NCBI GenBank assembly: GCA_016282855.1
Contig: JAEELT010000097.1
Location: 1 to 54,937, forward strand
Length of the DNA stretch: 54,937 nt
Source of the DNA: Clostridiaceae bacterium
GTDB lineage: Bacteria; Bacillota; Clostridia; Oscillospirales; Acutalibacteraceae
Reading direction: 5' to 3'
The notes below the pieces were generated by a model. It did not search any database. It had not been told where the DNA came from and saw only the letters and a program-made list of their open reading frames with translations. This document shows positions 1 through 10,694 of the stretch, in pieces; the first letter of the stretch is position 1, and each line of letters starts with the position of its first letter. A program made the translations under genes and the position numbers.

Positions 1-548
<548 letters not shown>

Positions 549-575
549 TCTCAGGACAATAATCTGACTTAAGCC

Positions 576-617
576 AAGGGGCTGCGGGTTTTAAATCCGC
601 GGTCCCCTGTTTTTTTG
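576..617 (+). terminator. Rho-independent terminator after gap
   Basis: AGGGG-CTGCGG...CCGCGGT-CCCCT stem followed by a T run (610-616). Confidence 0.75.
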
Positions 618-704
618 CAAGCAGAAGCGGCTGCTCTCACTGCCGGAATACAAAGCAGTTGAATTGAGAGAAACAAAAGTATATAATGAATCAGAGGTGA
701 CGGT

Positions 705-1424
705 ATGAAACGACTTGACAAGCTGATAGCACTCAACTGCAATCTTTCAAGGAAAGAGGCGCGGCAGCTCATAAAAGACGGTGAAGTGAGCGTAAACGGC
801 TCGTGCGTGCTCAGAGCGGAGGAACTGGTTAACGAGCAGGCTGATACCGTATCTGTAAAGGGTTACGCCTTTACAGCAAAAGATCACATCTACATTATGC
901 TCAACAAGCCCCGCGGAGTAATCACCGCCACCCGTGATGACAACAAAGAAACCGTTATCGACCTTATTCCCGCCCCGCTGAGGCGCAGGTCGCTTTTCCC
1001 CTGCGGCAGGCTGGACCGCGACACCACAGGTCTGCTGATTATCACAGACGACGGCGCGCTTTCACATAAGATAATGAGCCCTTCGCACCATGTGCGCAAG
1101 ACTTATATCGCTCTTCTCTCATATCCGCTTTATGATGAGGATAAAGAACGCCTTGAGCAGGGAATTACACTCGCTGACGGCACGGTCTGCCTGCCGGCCG
1201 AAGTCAGGGCCTTTGAAGAGGACGGCGCGTATTACGCGGAAATCACCATAGGAGAGGGCAAATATCATCAGGTCAAGCGTATGTTTGCCGCCGCAGGCAA
1301 TCATGTGGAAAGCCTCAGGCGCGTAAAAATCGGCTCGCTCGTGCTTGACGATTCACTCGGCGAGGGCGAATGCCGCGAACTTACGCAGGAGGAACTCGGA
1401 CTGATTTTTGAGGAGAAAATCTAA
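705..1424 (+). CDS. RsuA/RluB-family rRNA pseudouridine synthase
   Basis: N-terminal S4-like region (RLDKLIALNCNLSRKEARQLIKDGEVSVNG), catalytic GRLDRDTTGLLIITDDG, GKYHQVKRMF motif. Confidence 0.92.
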   Translation: MKRLDKLIALNCNLSRKEARQLIKDGEVSVNGSCVLRAEELVNEQADTVSVKGYAFTAKDHIYIMLNKPRGVITATRDDNKETVIDLIPAPLRRRSLFPCGRLDRDTTGLLIITDDGALSHKIMSPSHHVRKTYIALLSYPLYDEDKERLEQGITLADGTVCLPAEVRAFEEDGAYYAEITIGEGKYHQVKRMFAAAGNHVESLRRVKIGSLVLDDSLGEGECRELTQEELGLIFEEKI

Positions 1425-1441
1425 TTTTCTCCTCTTTTTTT
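1410..1441 (+). terminator. Intrinsic terminator overlapping the 3' end of the pseudouridine synthase gene
   Basis: GAGGAGAAAAT-CTA-ATTTTCTCCTC perfect 11-bp stem followed by T7. Confidence 0.85.
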
Positions 1442-1460
1442 GCGCCCGGATTGCCGCTTC

Positions 1461-1489
1461 TTGACTTTTTTTTAAAAATAAACTATAAT
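1461..1489 (+). promoter_or_regulatory. Sigma-A-type promoter for greA-lysS
   Basis: TTGACT (1461-1466), 17-bp spacer, TATAAT (1484-1489). Confidence 0.8.
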
Positions 1490-1545
1490 ATGTAGACTGT
1501 ATATGTTTATAAAAATATATTTATTATATCAAGGAGATGCACATT

Positions 1546-2016
1546 ATGGCAAAGCAGATTACACAAAGCGAGTTTGACAAAAAGCAGAAAGAGCTTGCAT
1601 ATCTCAAGAAAGAGGGAAGAGAAGATATAGCTCAGAAGCTTCAGGAAGCCCGCTCTCACGGCGACCTTTCGGAAAACGCCGAGTATGATGAGGCGAGAAA
1701 CGACCAGGCGAAGCTTGAGGAGAAAATTTCCCAGCTTGAAAGAGAGCTCGACACCGTAGAAGTTGTCAGCGACGATTTCTTTGAGCACGGCGTTGTTCAC
1801 ATCGGCTCCGTGGTTGAGGTTGATGACAACGGCGAGCGTGTGAAGGTTATCATCGGCAGCACATCCGAAGATGACGATATTATCTCCATCACCGACGATT
1901 CTCCCGTAGGCGCCGCGCTGATAGGCAAAAAAGCCGGCGACAAAATCAAGGTTGTTCTCCCCTCCGGAGAAACCGCCACAATGAAGGTTATTTCCACCGA
2001 ATACAACAAGAAATAA
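1546..2016 (+). CDS. greA: Transcription elongation factor GreA
   Basis: Coiled-coil EARSHGDLSENAEYDEARNDQAKLEEKISQLE; start set at 1546 because AAGGAG (1531-1536) abuts the upstream ATG at 1537. Confidence 0.95.
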   Translation: MAKQITQSEFDKKQKELAYLKKEGREDIAQKLQEARSHGDLSENAEYDEARNDQAKLEEKISQLERELDTVEVVSDDFFEHGVVHIGSVVEVDDNGERVKVIIGSTSEDDDIISITDDSPVGAALIGKKAGDKIKVVLPSGETATMKVISTEYNKK

Positions 2017-2029
2017 AGGAGTTCCCCCA

Positions 2030-3535
2030 ATGGCCGAAGAAATCATCAATGTTCCCCAAGAGGAAGAAGAAATACAGGATGTCAATTCTCTCAGACAGAT
2101 AAGAGTTGAAAAGCTCGAGGCGCTCCAGGCCGAGGGCAGGGACCCGTTTGTGATTACATCTGCGGACCAGAGCATTCATACCGACGAGATAGTCGCCCGC
2201 TTTGAAGAGCTCGAAAACACGGATGTGTGCATCTGCGGCAGGATGATGAGCCGCCGCGATATGGGCAAGGCAAACTTCATCGACGTCAGAGACCGCAACG
2301 GCAGAATCCAGTGCTACGTTCGTATAGACGATGTGGGCGAGGATGTTTTTGCCGACTTCAAAAAATGGGATATAGGCGATATTATCGAAGTGAAGGGCTT
2401 CGTTTTCAGGACCAGGAGAGGCGAAATCTCCGTGCACGCAAAGGGCATACGCCTGCTTGCCAAATCGCTGCTTCCCCTGCCCGAAAAATTTCACGGCCTT
2501 ACCGATGTGGATACCCGCTACCGCAGGCGTTATCTTGACCTTATAATGAACCCCGAGGTCAAGGAAACATTCTACAAGCGCTCAGCGATTATCAAGGAGA
2601 TCAGAAACTATCTTGACGCGCAGGGCTTCATCGAGGTTGAAACCCCCATGCTCGTGCCCAACGCAGGCGGCGCGGCGGCAAGACCCTTTGAGACGCATTT
2701 CAACGCCCTCAATGAGGATGTTAAGCTTCGAATCTCACTTGAGCTCTATCTCAAGAGGCTCATAGTCGGCGGTATGGAAAAGGTCTATGAAATAGGCAGA
2801 GTATTCAGAAACGAGGGTGTTGATACCAGACATAACCCCGAATTCACTCTTATGGAGCTCTATCAGGCATATACCGACTATCACGGAATGATGGACCTTA
2901 CGGAAAATCTTTACCGTCATCTTGCCGAAAAGGTTGTCGGCTCAACCCGCATTTCATATAACGGCACCGAGATGGATCTCGGCAAGCCTTTCGAGCGTAT
3001 GACAATGATTGACGCGGTCAAAAAGTATTCCGGCGTTGACTGGAATGAAGTGGCCGATGTCGAGCAGGCGCGCAAGCTCGCCGACGAGCATCATATCGAA
3101 TATGAAAAGCGCCACGGAAAGGGCGATATTCTCAATCTCTTCTTTGAGACTTATGTTGAGGAGCACCTCATCCAGCCCACATTCATTATGGACCACCCGA
3201 TTGAGATTTCTCCTCTCACAAAGAAAAAGCCCGGCAATCCCGACTATGTGGAACGCTTTGAGTTCTTTATGAACGGCTGGGAAATGGCAAACGCCTACTC
3301 CGAGCTTAACGACCCCATTGACCAGAGAGAACGTTTCAAAGCGCAGGAGGCAGCTCTCGCCCAGGGCGATGAGGAGGCAAACACTACAGATGAGGACTTC
3401 CTTATGGCTCTCGAATACGGTATGCCCCCCACAGGCGGTATAGGCTACGGCATAGACAGAATGGTTATGCTCCTGACAGACTCTCAGGCAATAAGAGACG
3501 TGCTCCTGTTCCCGACAATGAAGAGCCTCGACTGA
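2030..3535 (+). CDS. lysS: Lysyl-tRNA synthetase, class II
   Basis: OB-fold N-terminus; motif 2 RVFRNEGVDTRHNPEFTLMELYQAYTDY; motif 3 GYGIDRMVMLLTDSQAIRDVLLFPTMK. Confidence 0.97.
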   Translation: MAEEIINVPQEEEEIQDVNSLRQIRVEKLEALQAEGRDPFVITSADQSIHTDEIVARFEELENTDVCICGRMMSRRDMGKANFIDVRDRNGRIQCYVRIDDVGEDVFADFKKWDIGDIIEVKGFVFRTRRGEISVHAKGIRLLAKSLLPLPEKFHGLTDVDTRYRRRYLDLIMNPEVKETFYKRSAIIKEIRNYLDAQGFIEVETPMLVPNAGGAAARPFETHFNALNEDVKLRISLELYLKRLIVGGMEKVYEIGRVFRNEGVDTRHNPEFTLMELYQAYTDYHGMMDLTENLYRHLAEKVVGSTRISYNGTEMDLGKPFERMTMIDAVKKYSGVDWNEVADVEQARKLADEHHIEYEKRHGKGDILNLFFETYVEEHLIQPTFIMDHPIEISPLTKKKPGNPDYVERFEFFMNGWEMANAYSELNDPIDQRERFKAQEAALAQGDEEANTTDEDFLMALEYGMPPTGGIGYGIDRMVMLLTDSQAIRDVLLFPTMKSLD

Positions 3536-3536
3536 T

Positions 3537-4232
3537 ATGAAAATTTCGGTCGCTCTTGCCGCCTGCAACGGCGGAAAATACATAACTGAGCAGCTTGGTT
3601 CGATTCTGCCCCAGCTCAGCGAAGACGATGAAATCATCGTTTCGGATGACAACCCCGCGGGCGACACAAGAGGCGCCGTTGAGGCTGTGGGCGACAGCAG
3701 AATCATCTATATTGAAGGCGAAGGAAAGGGCGTAGTGAAAAACTTTGAAAACGCTCTTGCGCACACAACGGGTGAGCTGATTTTCCTGTGCGACCAGGAC
3801 GATGTATGGCTGCCCGGCAAGGTAAGCGCGGTGACCGATGCAATCAAAAGCGGCAGTGACCTTGTGCTTCACGACGCGCGGATTGTTGATGAGAATCTCT
3901 CGGAAATAAGCCCCTCGTATTTTGCGCTGCACGGCACCAACACCTCTTTTGCCCGCAACATTATCAGAAACACCTTTGTCGGTTGCTGTATGGCTTTCAC
4001 AAAGGAAGTGCTCGCTGAATGTCTCCCCTTCCCCGATGTGCCGATGCACGACTGGTGGATAGCGCTCGAAGCTATGAAACGCGGGCGCAGGGTGACCCTG
4101 ATTGACTCCCCTCTTATCCTGTGGCGGCGCCACGGGAATAATGTGACGGGCGGCAAAACGGGCCTTCTGCAAAAAATCAGGTGGCGTTCAGACATTATAA
4201 AAGCCGTCTCAGGCATAAAAAAGGGTAAGTGA
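3537..4232 (+). CDS. Glycosyltransferase family 2 (rhamnosyltransferase-like)
   Basis: ISVALAACNGGKYITEQLGSILPQL, FLCDQDDVWLPGKV (DxD-type) motifs. Confidence 0.88.
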   Translation: MKISVALAACNGGKYITEQLGSILPQLSEDDEIIVSDDNPAGDTRGAVEAVGDSRIIYIEGEGKGVVKNFENALAHTTGELIFLCDQDDVWLPGKVSAVTDAIKSGSDLVLHDARIVDENLSEISPSYFALHGTNTSFARNIIRNTFVGCCMAFTKEVLAECLPFPDVPMHDWWIALEAMKRGRRVTLIDSPLILWRRHGNNVTGGKTGLLQKIRWRSDIIKAVSGIKKGK

Positions 4233-4235
4233 CAC

Positions 4236-5000
4236 ATGAACGTAAAAGTCAGCGGCTGTATAGTCACATACAATAATATGCGCACTGTCGGCAAGGCAAT
4301 ACGCACAGTGCTTGAAAACACCGGGTGTGATTTCCGGCTCTACGTTGTAGACAACGGCTCATCCGACGGCACCCCGGATTATATCCGCAAAAACTTTCCG
4401 GAGGTCACGGTGCTTGAAACCGGCAGAAACGCCGGATTCGGAGCAGGGCATAATTTCATACTTGACCGGCTTGATTCCGACTATCACGCGATAATCAACC
4501 CGGATATTATAATCAGGGATGACGTCATTTCAAATATGGCCGATTACCTGAACACTCACGAAGACGCAGGTATGCTCTCCCCCCGTATTCTTTTCCCCGA
4601 CGGCAGGGAGCAGGTGCTCGGCAAAAAAATACCCCTGCCTCATTACCTTGTCGCGAGCAGGCTGAGGGGCAAAAAGCCCGGAAAGCTTCTTTCCGAATAC
4701 GCGATGCTTGACTGCGACCTGTCGGAGCCGACTCAGATACAAAACGCAACCGGCTGCTTTATGTTCATACGCACATCCGTTTTCAGGCAGCTCGGCGGCT
4801 TTGACGAAAGATACTTTATGTATTTTGAGGACTGCGACCTTACCCGCGAGGTGAACAGAATAAGCAAGGTGCTTTACTACCCTTACGCTACCGTTTACCA
4901 CGAATGGGGCAGAGAATCAAAAAAGAATTTTCACCTCAAGAGGATTCAGATAGAATCAATGCTCAGATACTACGCAAAATGGGGGCTGTCGTCAAAGTAA
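4236..5000 (+). CDS. Glycosyltransferase family 2 (rhamnosyltransferase-like)
   Basis: GCIVTYNN...YVVDNGSSDGTPDYI, INPDIIIRDDVI, GGFDERYFMYFEDCDLTREV motifs. Confidence 0.9.
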   Translation: MNVKVSGCIVTYNNMRTVGKAIRTVLENTGCDFRLYVVDNGSSDGTPDYIRKNFPEVTVLETGRNAGFGAGHNFILDRLDSDYHAIINPDIIIRDDVISNMADYLNTHEDAGMLSPRILFPDGREQVLGKKIPLPHYLVASRLRGKKPGKLLSEYAMLDCDLSEPTQIQNATGCFMFIRTSVFRQLGGFDERYFMYFEDCDLTREVNRISKVLYYPYATVYHEWGRESKKNFHLKRIQIESMLRYYAKWGLSSK

Positions 5001-5029
5001 ACGGCGCGCCCCATCAGCGGAGGAATTAT

Positions 5030-5839
5030 ATGAAATATCTCAAAAACTTATATAAGTACAGAAACCTGATGTATGAAATCATACGCAAAAACATCAAGCT
5101 TCAGTACCGCGATTCGGTTCTGGGAATGTTCTGGACCTTCCTGCAGCCGCTGCTGACCACAATCATCCTTGTGATTATTTTCGGCAATGTGTTCGGAAAA
5201 TCAAACAAGGAGATTGTAAACTACCCCATATATCTTCTGTGCGGCAGACTGCTGTATGAATTCTATTCACAGTCCACCAAGAGGGCGATGCGCTCCATCA
5301 GAAACAGCGCTTCGGTCATAAAAAAGGTCTATGTGCCCAAGTACATTTATCCCGTCGCCAATGTGCTGTCCAACTTTGTCACATTCTGCATTTCGCTCTC
5401 GGTGCTGGTCTGCTTCATTATTTTCTTCGTGGCAACCGGCAAAAACCCGCCGCACATAACCGGCTATATGTTCCTCGCCCCGGTGCCGATAATAATCCTA
5501 ATGATACTCGCAGTAGGCGTCGGTCTGATTCTGAGCACACTCGATGTTTTCTTCAAGGATATAGACTATCTCTACGAGGTTTTCTGCCTGCTGCTGTTTT
5601 ACCTCACGCCGATTTTCTACCATCTCGGCTCTCTCCATATGACCAATAAATATTTTCTCACCTTCATCAAGGCGAATCCGCTTTACTCAATCACGGAGAT
5701 GTTCCGCTGCTGCGTGCTTTACGGCAGAATGTTCAGCATAAATCACCTGCTCTACGCTCTCGGATTTTCCGTTGCAAGCGTGCTTATAGGCATTTTGCTG
5801 TTCTACAGAAAGCAGGATAAATTCATCCTTCACCTGTAA
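5030..5839 (+). CDS. ABC-2 type polysaccharide/teichoic-acid export permease (TagG/Wzm-like)
   Basis: NIKLQYRDSVLGMFWTFLQPLLTTIILVIIFGNVFG hallmark; multiple TM segments; GGAGG RBS places the start at 5030 rather than 4904. Confidence 0.92.
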   Translation: MKYLKNLYKYRNLMYEIIRKNIKLQYRDSVLGMFWTFLQPLLTTIILVIIFGNVFGKSNKEIVNYPIYLLCGRLLYEFYSQSTKRAMRSIRNSASVIKKVYVPKYIYPVANVLSNFVTFCISLSVLVCFIIFFVATGKNPPHITGYMFLAPVPIIILMILAVGVGLILSTLDVFFKDIDYLYEVFCLLLFYLTPIFYHLGSLHMTNKYFLTFIKANPLYSITEMFRCCVLYGRMFSINHLLYALGFSVASVLIGILLFYRKQDKFILHL

Positions 5840-5854
5840 TTGAGGAGTTTTTAT

Positions 5855-6607
5855 ATGAGCAAACCCGCAATAGTAGTTGAGAATATGAGCATGATGTTCA
5901 ATCTCAACAAGGAAAAGGTTGACAATCTCAAGGAGTATTTCATAAAGCTTGTCACCCGCAAGCTGCATTTCACGGAGTTCTGGGCATTGCAGGATATTAA
6001 CCTGACAGTCAACAAAGGTGACCGCGTGGGAGTCCTCGGCTTCAACGGAGCCGGAAAGTCCACACTGCTCAAGGTTATATCCGGCGTGATGAAGCCCACA
6101 AAAGGCAGCGTTAAAACCTGCGGTGTGATAGCCCCCATGCTTGAGCTGGGCGCAGGTTTTGATATGAACTACTCCGGCAAAGAAAACATATATCTTTACG
6201 GGGCCACCATGGGCTACTCGCGCAAATACATTGAGGATCGCTTTGACAGCATAGTCGAGTTCTCTGAGCTCAAGGATTTCATTGATGTGCCCGTAAAGAA
6301 TTATTCGTCAGGTATGCGCGCGCGCCTGGGCTTTGCAATAGCGTCCGCCGTTGAGCCCGATATACTCATCCTCGACGAGGTGCTTTCCGTGGGCGACGCG
6401 AAATTCCGAAAAAAAAGCGAAAATAAAATCAAATCAATGTTTGACAAAGGCATTACGGTGCTGTTTGTTTCCCACTCAACAGACCAGGTGCTCAGCATCT
6501 GCAACAAGGCAATCATACTCGACCACGGCAAAATAATAGCGCAGGGCTCCGCTCAGGAAGTCTGCGCACAGTACACTGAAATGGTTAATTCAGGAAAGGG
6601 GAAATAA
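5855..6607 (+). CDS. ABC transporter ATP-binding protein for polysaccharide export (TagH/Wzt-like)
   Basis: Walker A GFNGAGKST, signature NYSSGMRARLGFAIA, Walker B ILILDEVLSVGD; GAGGAG RBS upstream of ATG 5855. Confidence 0.94.
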   Translation: MSKPAIVVENMSMMFNLNKEKVDNLKEYFIKLVTRKLHFTEFWALQDINLTVNKGDRVGVLGFNGAGKSTLLKVISGVMKPTKGSVKTCGVIAPMLELGAGFDMNYSGKENIYLYGATMGYSRKYIEDRFDSIVEFSELKDFIDVPVKNYSSGMRARLGFAIASAVEPDILILDEVLSVGDAKFRKKSENKIKSMFDKGITVLFVSHSTDQVLSICNKAIILDHGKIIAQGSAQEVCAQYTEMVNSGKGK

Positions 6608-6610
6608 CCA

Positions 6611-7327
6611 ATGGTATTTGCAGCAATATTCGCCGGCGGCATAGGAAGCCGTATGGGCAATATAAACACCCCCAAGCAGTATCTTGAACTCGGAGGAAAA
6701 CCCGTTATCATTCACACCGTTGAAAAATTCTTTGTGAATGAGCGTGTGGATGAAATCATCATACTCTGCCCCAAGCCCTGGATTGCACACACCAAGGCCC
6801 TTGTTGAAAGCAATCTGCCCGACGGCAAAAAAATCAACGTTATAGAGGGCGGAGCAACAAGAAACGGTACGCTCGAAAATGCCGTTGATTTCATAGAGAA
6901 AAACTATGAAACAGATGATGACACTATAATCATCACTCACGACGCGGTACGCCCCTTCCTCACTCACCGCATAATAAATGAAAACATTGACGCCGCTGTT
7001 GAATACGGCGCTTCCGACACGGTTATACCCGCCACCGACACCATAGTTGAAAGCATGGACGGCAAAATCATTTCCTCCATTCCCGAAAGGAAATGTATGT
7101 ATCAGGGGCAGACTCCCCAGACATTCAGGCTCAAGCTCCTTGAGAGCGTTCTCGCCTCTCTCACCGATGACGAAAAGGAGATTCTCACCGACGCCTGCAA
7201 AATTTTCACTATCAAAAACAAGCCCGTTTATATGGTTGATGGCGAAGTGTTCAATATCAAAATCACCTACCCCTATGATATGAAAGTGGCAAACACACTT
7301 CTGAAAGGCAAGGAAGACGATGATTAA
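6611..7327 (+). CDS. tarI: IspD/TarI-family cytidylyltransferase, probably ribitol-5-phosphate cytidylyltransferase
   Basis: [42 protein letters not shown]; neighbouring TarJ-like gene favours TarI over IspD. Confidence 0.82.
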   Translation: [238 protein letters not shown]

Positions 7328-8342
7328 TCAGGTTTACCGGCTTACTGCGCCCGGAATAATAGATGTCGCCTGCACCGTGCCCGATATCAGAAACAGCGTG
7401 ATTCTCCGCCCCCTCTATATGTCTATATGCAAAGCGGATCAGCGCTACTACCAGGGCAACCGCAGCAAAGAAGCTCTCAAAGCAAAGCTCCCCATGGCGC
7501 TCATACACGAATGCGTTGCCAAGGTTGAGTTTGACGCCACAGGCACATATAAGCCCGGCGATATTGTTGTGCCCGTGCCCAACACCCCTACGCAGGATGA
7601 CGATGTGATAGCTGAAAACTACCGTCTTTCAAGCTATTTCTGCTCAAGCGGCCACGACGGATTCTTAAGGGACTATATTGATATCGACCCCGGCCGCCTT
7701 GTGAAAGTACCCGAAGGAGTTGACCTTAAAATCGCCTCCTTTGCGGAGCTTATAAGCGTTGCGGTGCACGCCGTTTCCAGGTTTGAAAACACCGCTCACT
7801 CCCGCAGAAACTCCATAGGAGTATGGGGAGACGGCAATGTCGGCTTCATCACGGCTCTGGTACTCAGGATGATTTATCCCGATTCGGATTTATATGTTTT
7901 CGGCACTGTTTATGAGAAGCTGGCTTATTTTTCATTTGCAAACGGCCGTTATCATGTGGACAGCATCCCCGACGGCCTTATGGTTGACCACGCCTTTGAG
8001 TGCGTGGGCGGCGAGGCGTCGAGATACGCCATAGCGCAGATTATTGACCATATCAACCCCGAAGGCGCAATAGGTCTTATGGGCGTTTCCGAAAGCCCCG
8101 TGGGCATAAACACAAGAATGGTGCTCGAAAAGGGGCTCAAGCTTTTCGGCTCATCAAGAAGCGGCGTAGCTGATTTTCAGCGTACGGTTGACCTGCTTGC
8201 CGGGCATCCCAAAGCTCTTGCCTACCTTGAAAATCTTGTGGGTGAAGTGATACCCGTAAGAACAATAGCGGATATACACAAAGCTTTCGCATCGGATATA
8301 AGCCGCAGCTTCGGTAAGACCGTAATAAAATGGGAGAAATAA
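7320..8342 (+). CDS. tarJ: TarJ-like zinc-type alcohol dehydrogenase (ribulose-5-phosphate reductase)
   Basis: RPLYMSICKADQRYYQGNR, GVWGDGNVGFITALVLR nucleotide-binding motif; 8-bp overlap with tarI-like gene. Confidence 0.82.
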   Translation: MINQVYRLTAPGIIDVACTVPDIRNSVILRPLYMSICKADQRYYQGNRSKEALKAKLPMALIHECVAKVEFDATGTYKPGDIVVPVPNTPTQDDDVIAENYRLSSYFCSSGHDGFLRDYIDIDPGRLVKVPEGVDLKIASFAELISVAVHAVSRFENTAHSRRNSIGVWGDGNVGFITALVLRMIYPDSDLYVFGTVYEKLAYFSFANGRYHVDSIPDGLMVDHAFECVGGEASRYAIAQIIDHINPEGAIGLMGVSESPVGINTRMVLEKGLKLFGSSRSGVADFQRTVDLLAGHPKALAYLENLVGEVIPVRTIADIHKAFASDISRSFGKTVIKWEK

Positions 8343-8344
8343 CA

Positions 8345-9577
8345 ATGGATTGTAAACTCTCTGTTATAATTCCCTGCTACAACTGTGAAAACACTCTGCC
8401 CGAGACTCTCGACTGCGTTCTCGGGCAGTCTTTGCATGACGAAATACAGATTATAACGGTGAATGACGGCTCAACCGACCGCACTGAAGAAATAATCGGG
8501 CGGTATGCCGCTTCGCACCCGGAAATAACCCCCGTTCACAAGGAAAACGGCGGTGTTTCCTCCGCGAGAAACGCAGGTCTCAAGGCGGCAAAAGGAAAAT
8601 ATGTCATTTTTCTCGACGCCGATGACCTGCTCACCCCCTCCTCCTGCGGGGAATTATACAAAGCGATGGAAAAAAGAGGCGCCGACTGCGCTGTATTCCG
8701 CCTGTCAAGATTCGGCTTCGGAGGCAGTGAGTATAACCCCGTGGCTGAAAAGCTCGCAAAACGCGATAATATACCTTATAATGACACAGAGCTTCTCTGG
8801 ACCTTTCTCACAGGCAACAAATGCTTCAGGCGGGATGCCCTGCTGAATGCCGCAGCGGAGTTTCCGCCTTTAACATACGGCGAAGACGGTGTGTTCTGGG
8901 TATCCTTCCTTATGAAAGGCAGGCCCGTGATAACAGGGGTTTACTCAGCCGAGTGCAAATACAGGCGTGAAGATCCGGCGGTCAGGGCAAGTGTAACGCA
9001 GACCATGAAGCTCTCGCTTGTCAGCGACTATTTCACCTCATGCTCCCTTGTGCTTGACGCGCTTGACAGCGACGAGCTCAGGAATGAAATGCGGCTCAAA
9101 ATCTGCCGCACCGTTACAAACGAGTTTTACAGGCGGCTGTGGCAGGCGGATGAGCCGGTCCTTGACGCTCTCGCGCAGGGATACGGCAAATACTTCTCTC
9201 TGCTTTCACCGCAGGACACAAGCAGGCTTTTTGCCTATGACGCCGACATAGGCAAGCCCGTATTTTCAAGGAAATACGCGGCGGATAACCCCAGGATTTC
9301 GGTAAAAGTAAAAAAGCCTTCGGAAGAGTTCCTGCGCTCTCTTTACAGCCAGACAATGCCGCTGTTTGAGCTCTTGACCGAAAACGCGGGTGAATACTCC
9401 GGCTTTGAGAATGTCAGCTCCGGCAGGGCAAAAGCCCCCGTTCAGCTTTCATTCAGCGGCAGTGAAAAACTTGACCCGCGCCTGCTCAGGGCAGTTTTGT
9501 TGCTGAAAATGAAATTCCCGTTTTCCGTTCTGCCATCGGGAATTCTGAAAAAAGCGGCTTCGATTTATCTGAAATAA
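8345..9577 (+). CDS. Glycosyltransferase family 2 with C-terminal extension
   Basis: KLSVIIPCYNCENTL...VNDGSTDRTEEI, GVSSARNAGLKAAKGKYVIFLDADD. Confidence 0.9.
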   Translation: MDCKLSVIIPCYNCENTLPETLDCVLGQSLHDEIQIITVNDGSTDRTEEIIGRYAASHPEITPVHKENGGVSSARNAGLKAAKGKYVIFLDADDLLTPSSCGELYKAMEKRGADCAVFRLSRFGFGGSEYNPVAEKLAKRDNIPYNDTELLWTFLTGNKCFRRDALLNAAAEFPPLTYGEDGVFWVSFLMKGRPVITGVYSAECKYRREDPAVRASVTQTMKLSLVSDYFTSCSLVLDALDSDELRNEMRLKICRTVTNEFYRRLWQADEPVLDALAQGYGKYFSLLSPQDTSRLFAYDADIGKPVFSRKYAADNPRISVKVKKPSEEFLRSLYSQTMPLFELLTENAGEYSGFENVSSGRAKAPVQLSFSGSEKLDPRLLRAVLLLKMKFPFSVLPSGILKKAASIYLK

Positions 9578-9590
9578 AGGATAGTGGCAA

Positions 9591-10694
9591 ATGAAGAAGA
9601 TACTCTGGTGCGTCTTTGCGTTGCTTTTCAATATCTGCCGGGCATTTCCCGTAAAGCCCGCGCGCGCAGTGTTCCTCGCTCCCCACAGGGGCGGGGCTCA
9701 TGACTCGCTGAGCGAGCTCGCCCGTTACACAGAAAAGCGCGCAGGATATGAAGTGATAAAAATATCCTCCTCACCCGACGGAATAAAAGAGGCTGTCGGA
9801 TTTTTCCTGCTTGCTCCCTTGAAGCTCGCCACAGCAAAATATATTTTTCTCAATGATAATTTTATGCCCTTGGCGTCTCTGCGTTTTTCACCCGAGACCG
9901 TAATAACACAGCTCTGGCACGGCGAGGGCGCCTTCAAGAAATTCGGTCTCATGACAAACCTGCCCGATGAAATAAGGCACAGAGAAATAATAGCGGGCAA
10001 AAAGCTCAGCTATGTTGTCTGCACGAGTGAGAATGTGAGAGATGTATATGCACTGGCCTTCGGCACAGAAAAAAGCAAAGTGATTGCCCTCGGCTCGCCG
10101 CGCCTTGATTACCTCCTGGCGGGCGAAAACAGACAAAAGCTGCTTGAAGGTTTTTATTCACGGTATCCCGGCTGCCGCGGCAAAAAGCTGGTGCTTTACG
10201 CCCCCACCTTCAGGGATAATCCCCGGGATGACGCCGAAATTCTGTCTCATATTGATGCTCCTGCCTTCGCGCAAAGCCTCGGCGATGAATACGCCCTGCT
10301 GGTCAAGCTTCATCCGCAGGTTCATTGCTGCATACCCGCGAAAGGCATAACGGATGTGACTGCTCTTGATATAGGAGAGCTTGCGCTTATCTGCGATATT
10401 CTTATTACCGATTACTCATCGGTCTGCATGGATTTTGCGGTGCTCGGAAAGCCCTGTGTGTTTTACGCCTACGATCTTGAAAAATATGAGAGCGAGCGCT
10501 CCTTCTGCTTCGGATACAAAGACTATGTGCCCGGTGAAATCGTTACGGATTTCAGCTCTCTCGCCCCGGCGGTAAAAAACCCCCGAAGCGCCGGAAAACT
10601 CACACGCTTCAGGGATTTTAACTTTGATTATATTGATACCCGCAATTCAGAGAGAATCTTTGATTATATTATGAATTCAGATAGCCGTAAATAA
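9591..10694 (+). CDS. CDP-glycerol glycerophosphotransferase family protein (TagB/TagF/TarL-like)
   Basis: TQLWHGEGAFKKFG, LVLYAPTFRDN, DILITDYSSVCMDFAVLGKPCVFYAYD motifs. Confidence 0.9.
   Translation: MKKILWCVFALLFNICRAFPVKPARAVFLAPHRGGAHDSLSELARYTEKRAGYEVIKISSSPDGIKEAVGFFLLAPLKLATAKYIFLNDNFMPLASLRFSPETVITQLWHGEGAFKKFGLMTNLPDEIRHREIIAGKKLSYVVCTSENVRDVYALAFGTEKSKVIALGSPRLDYLLAGENRQKLLEGFYSRYPGCRGKKLVLYAPTFRDNPRDDAEILSHIDAPAFAQSLGDEYALLVKLHPQVHCCIPAKGITDVTALDIGELALICDILITDYSSVCMDFAVLGKPCVFYAYDLEKYESERSFCFGYKDYVPGEIVTDFSSLAPAVKNPRSAGKLTRFRDFNFDYIDTRNSERIFDYIMNSDSRK

Noticed and set aside
1507-2175. 222-aa minus-strand ORF opposite greA/lysS
   Set aside because: Shadow ORF lying antisense to two well-recognised genes, with no recognisable motif.
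3595-3615. GGTTCGATTCTGCCCC resembling a tRNA T-loop
   Set aside because: Sits inside a GT2 coding sequence; no cloverleaf or acceptor stem around it.
4904-5029. Upstream extension of the TagG-like ORF overlapping the preceding glycosyltransferase gene
   Set aside because: GGAGG RBS and typical family start support 5030; the extension is not TagG-like.
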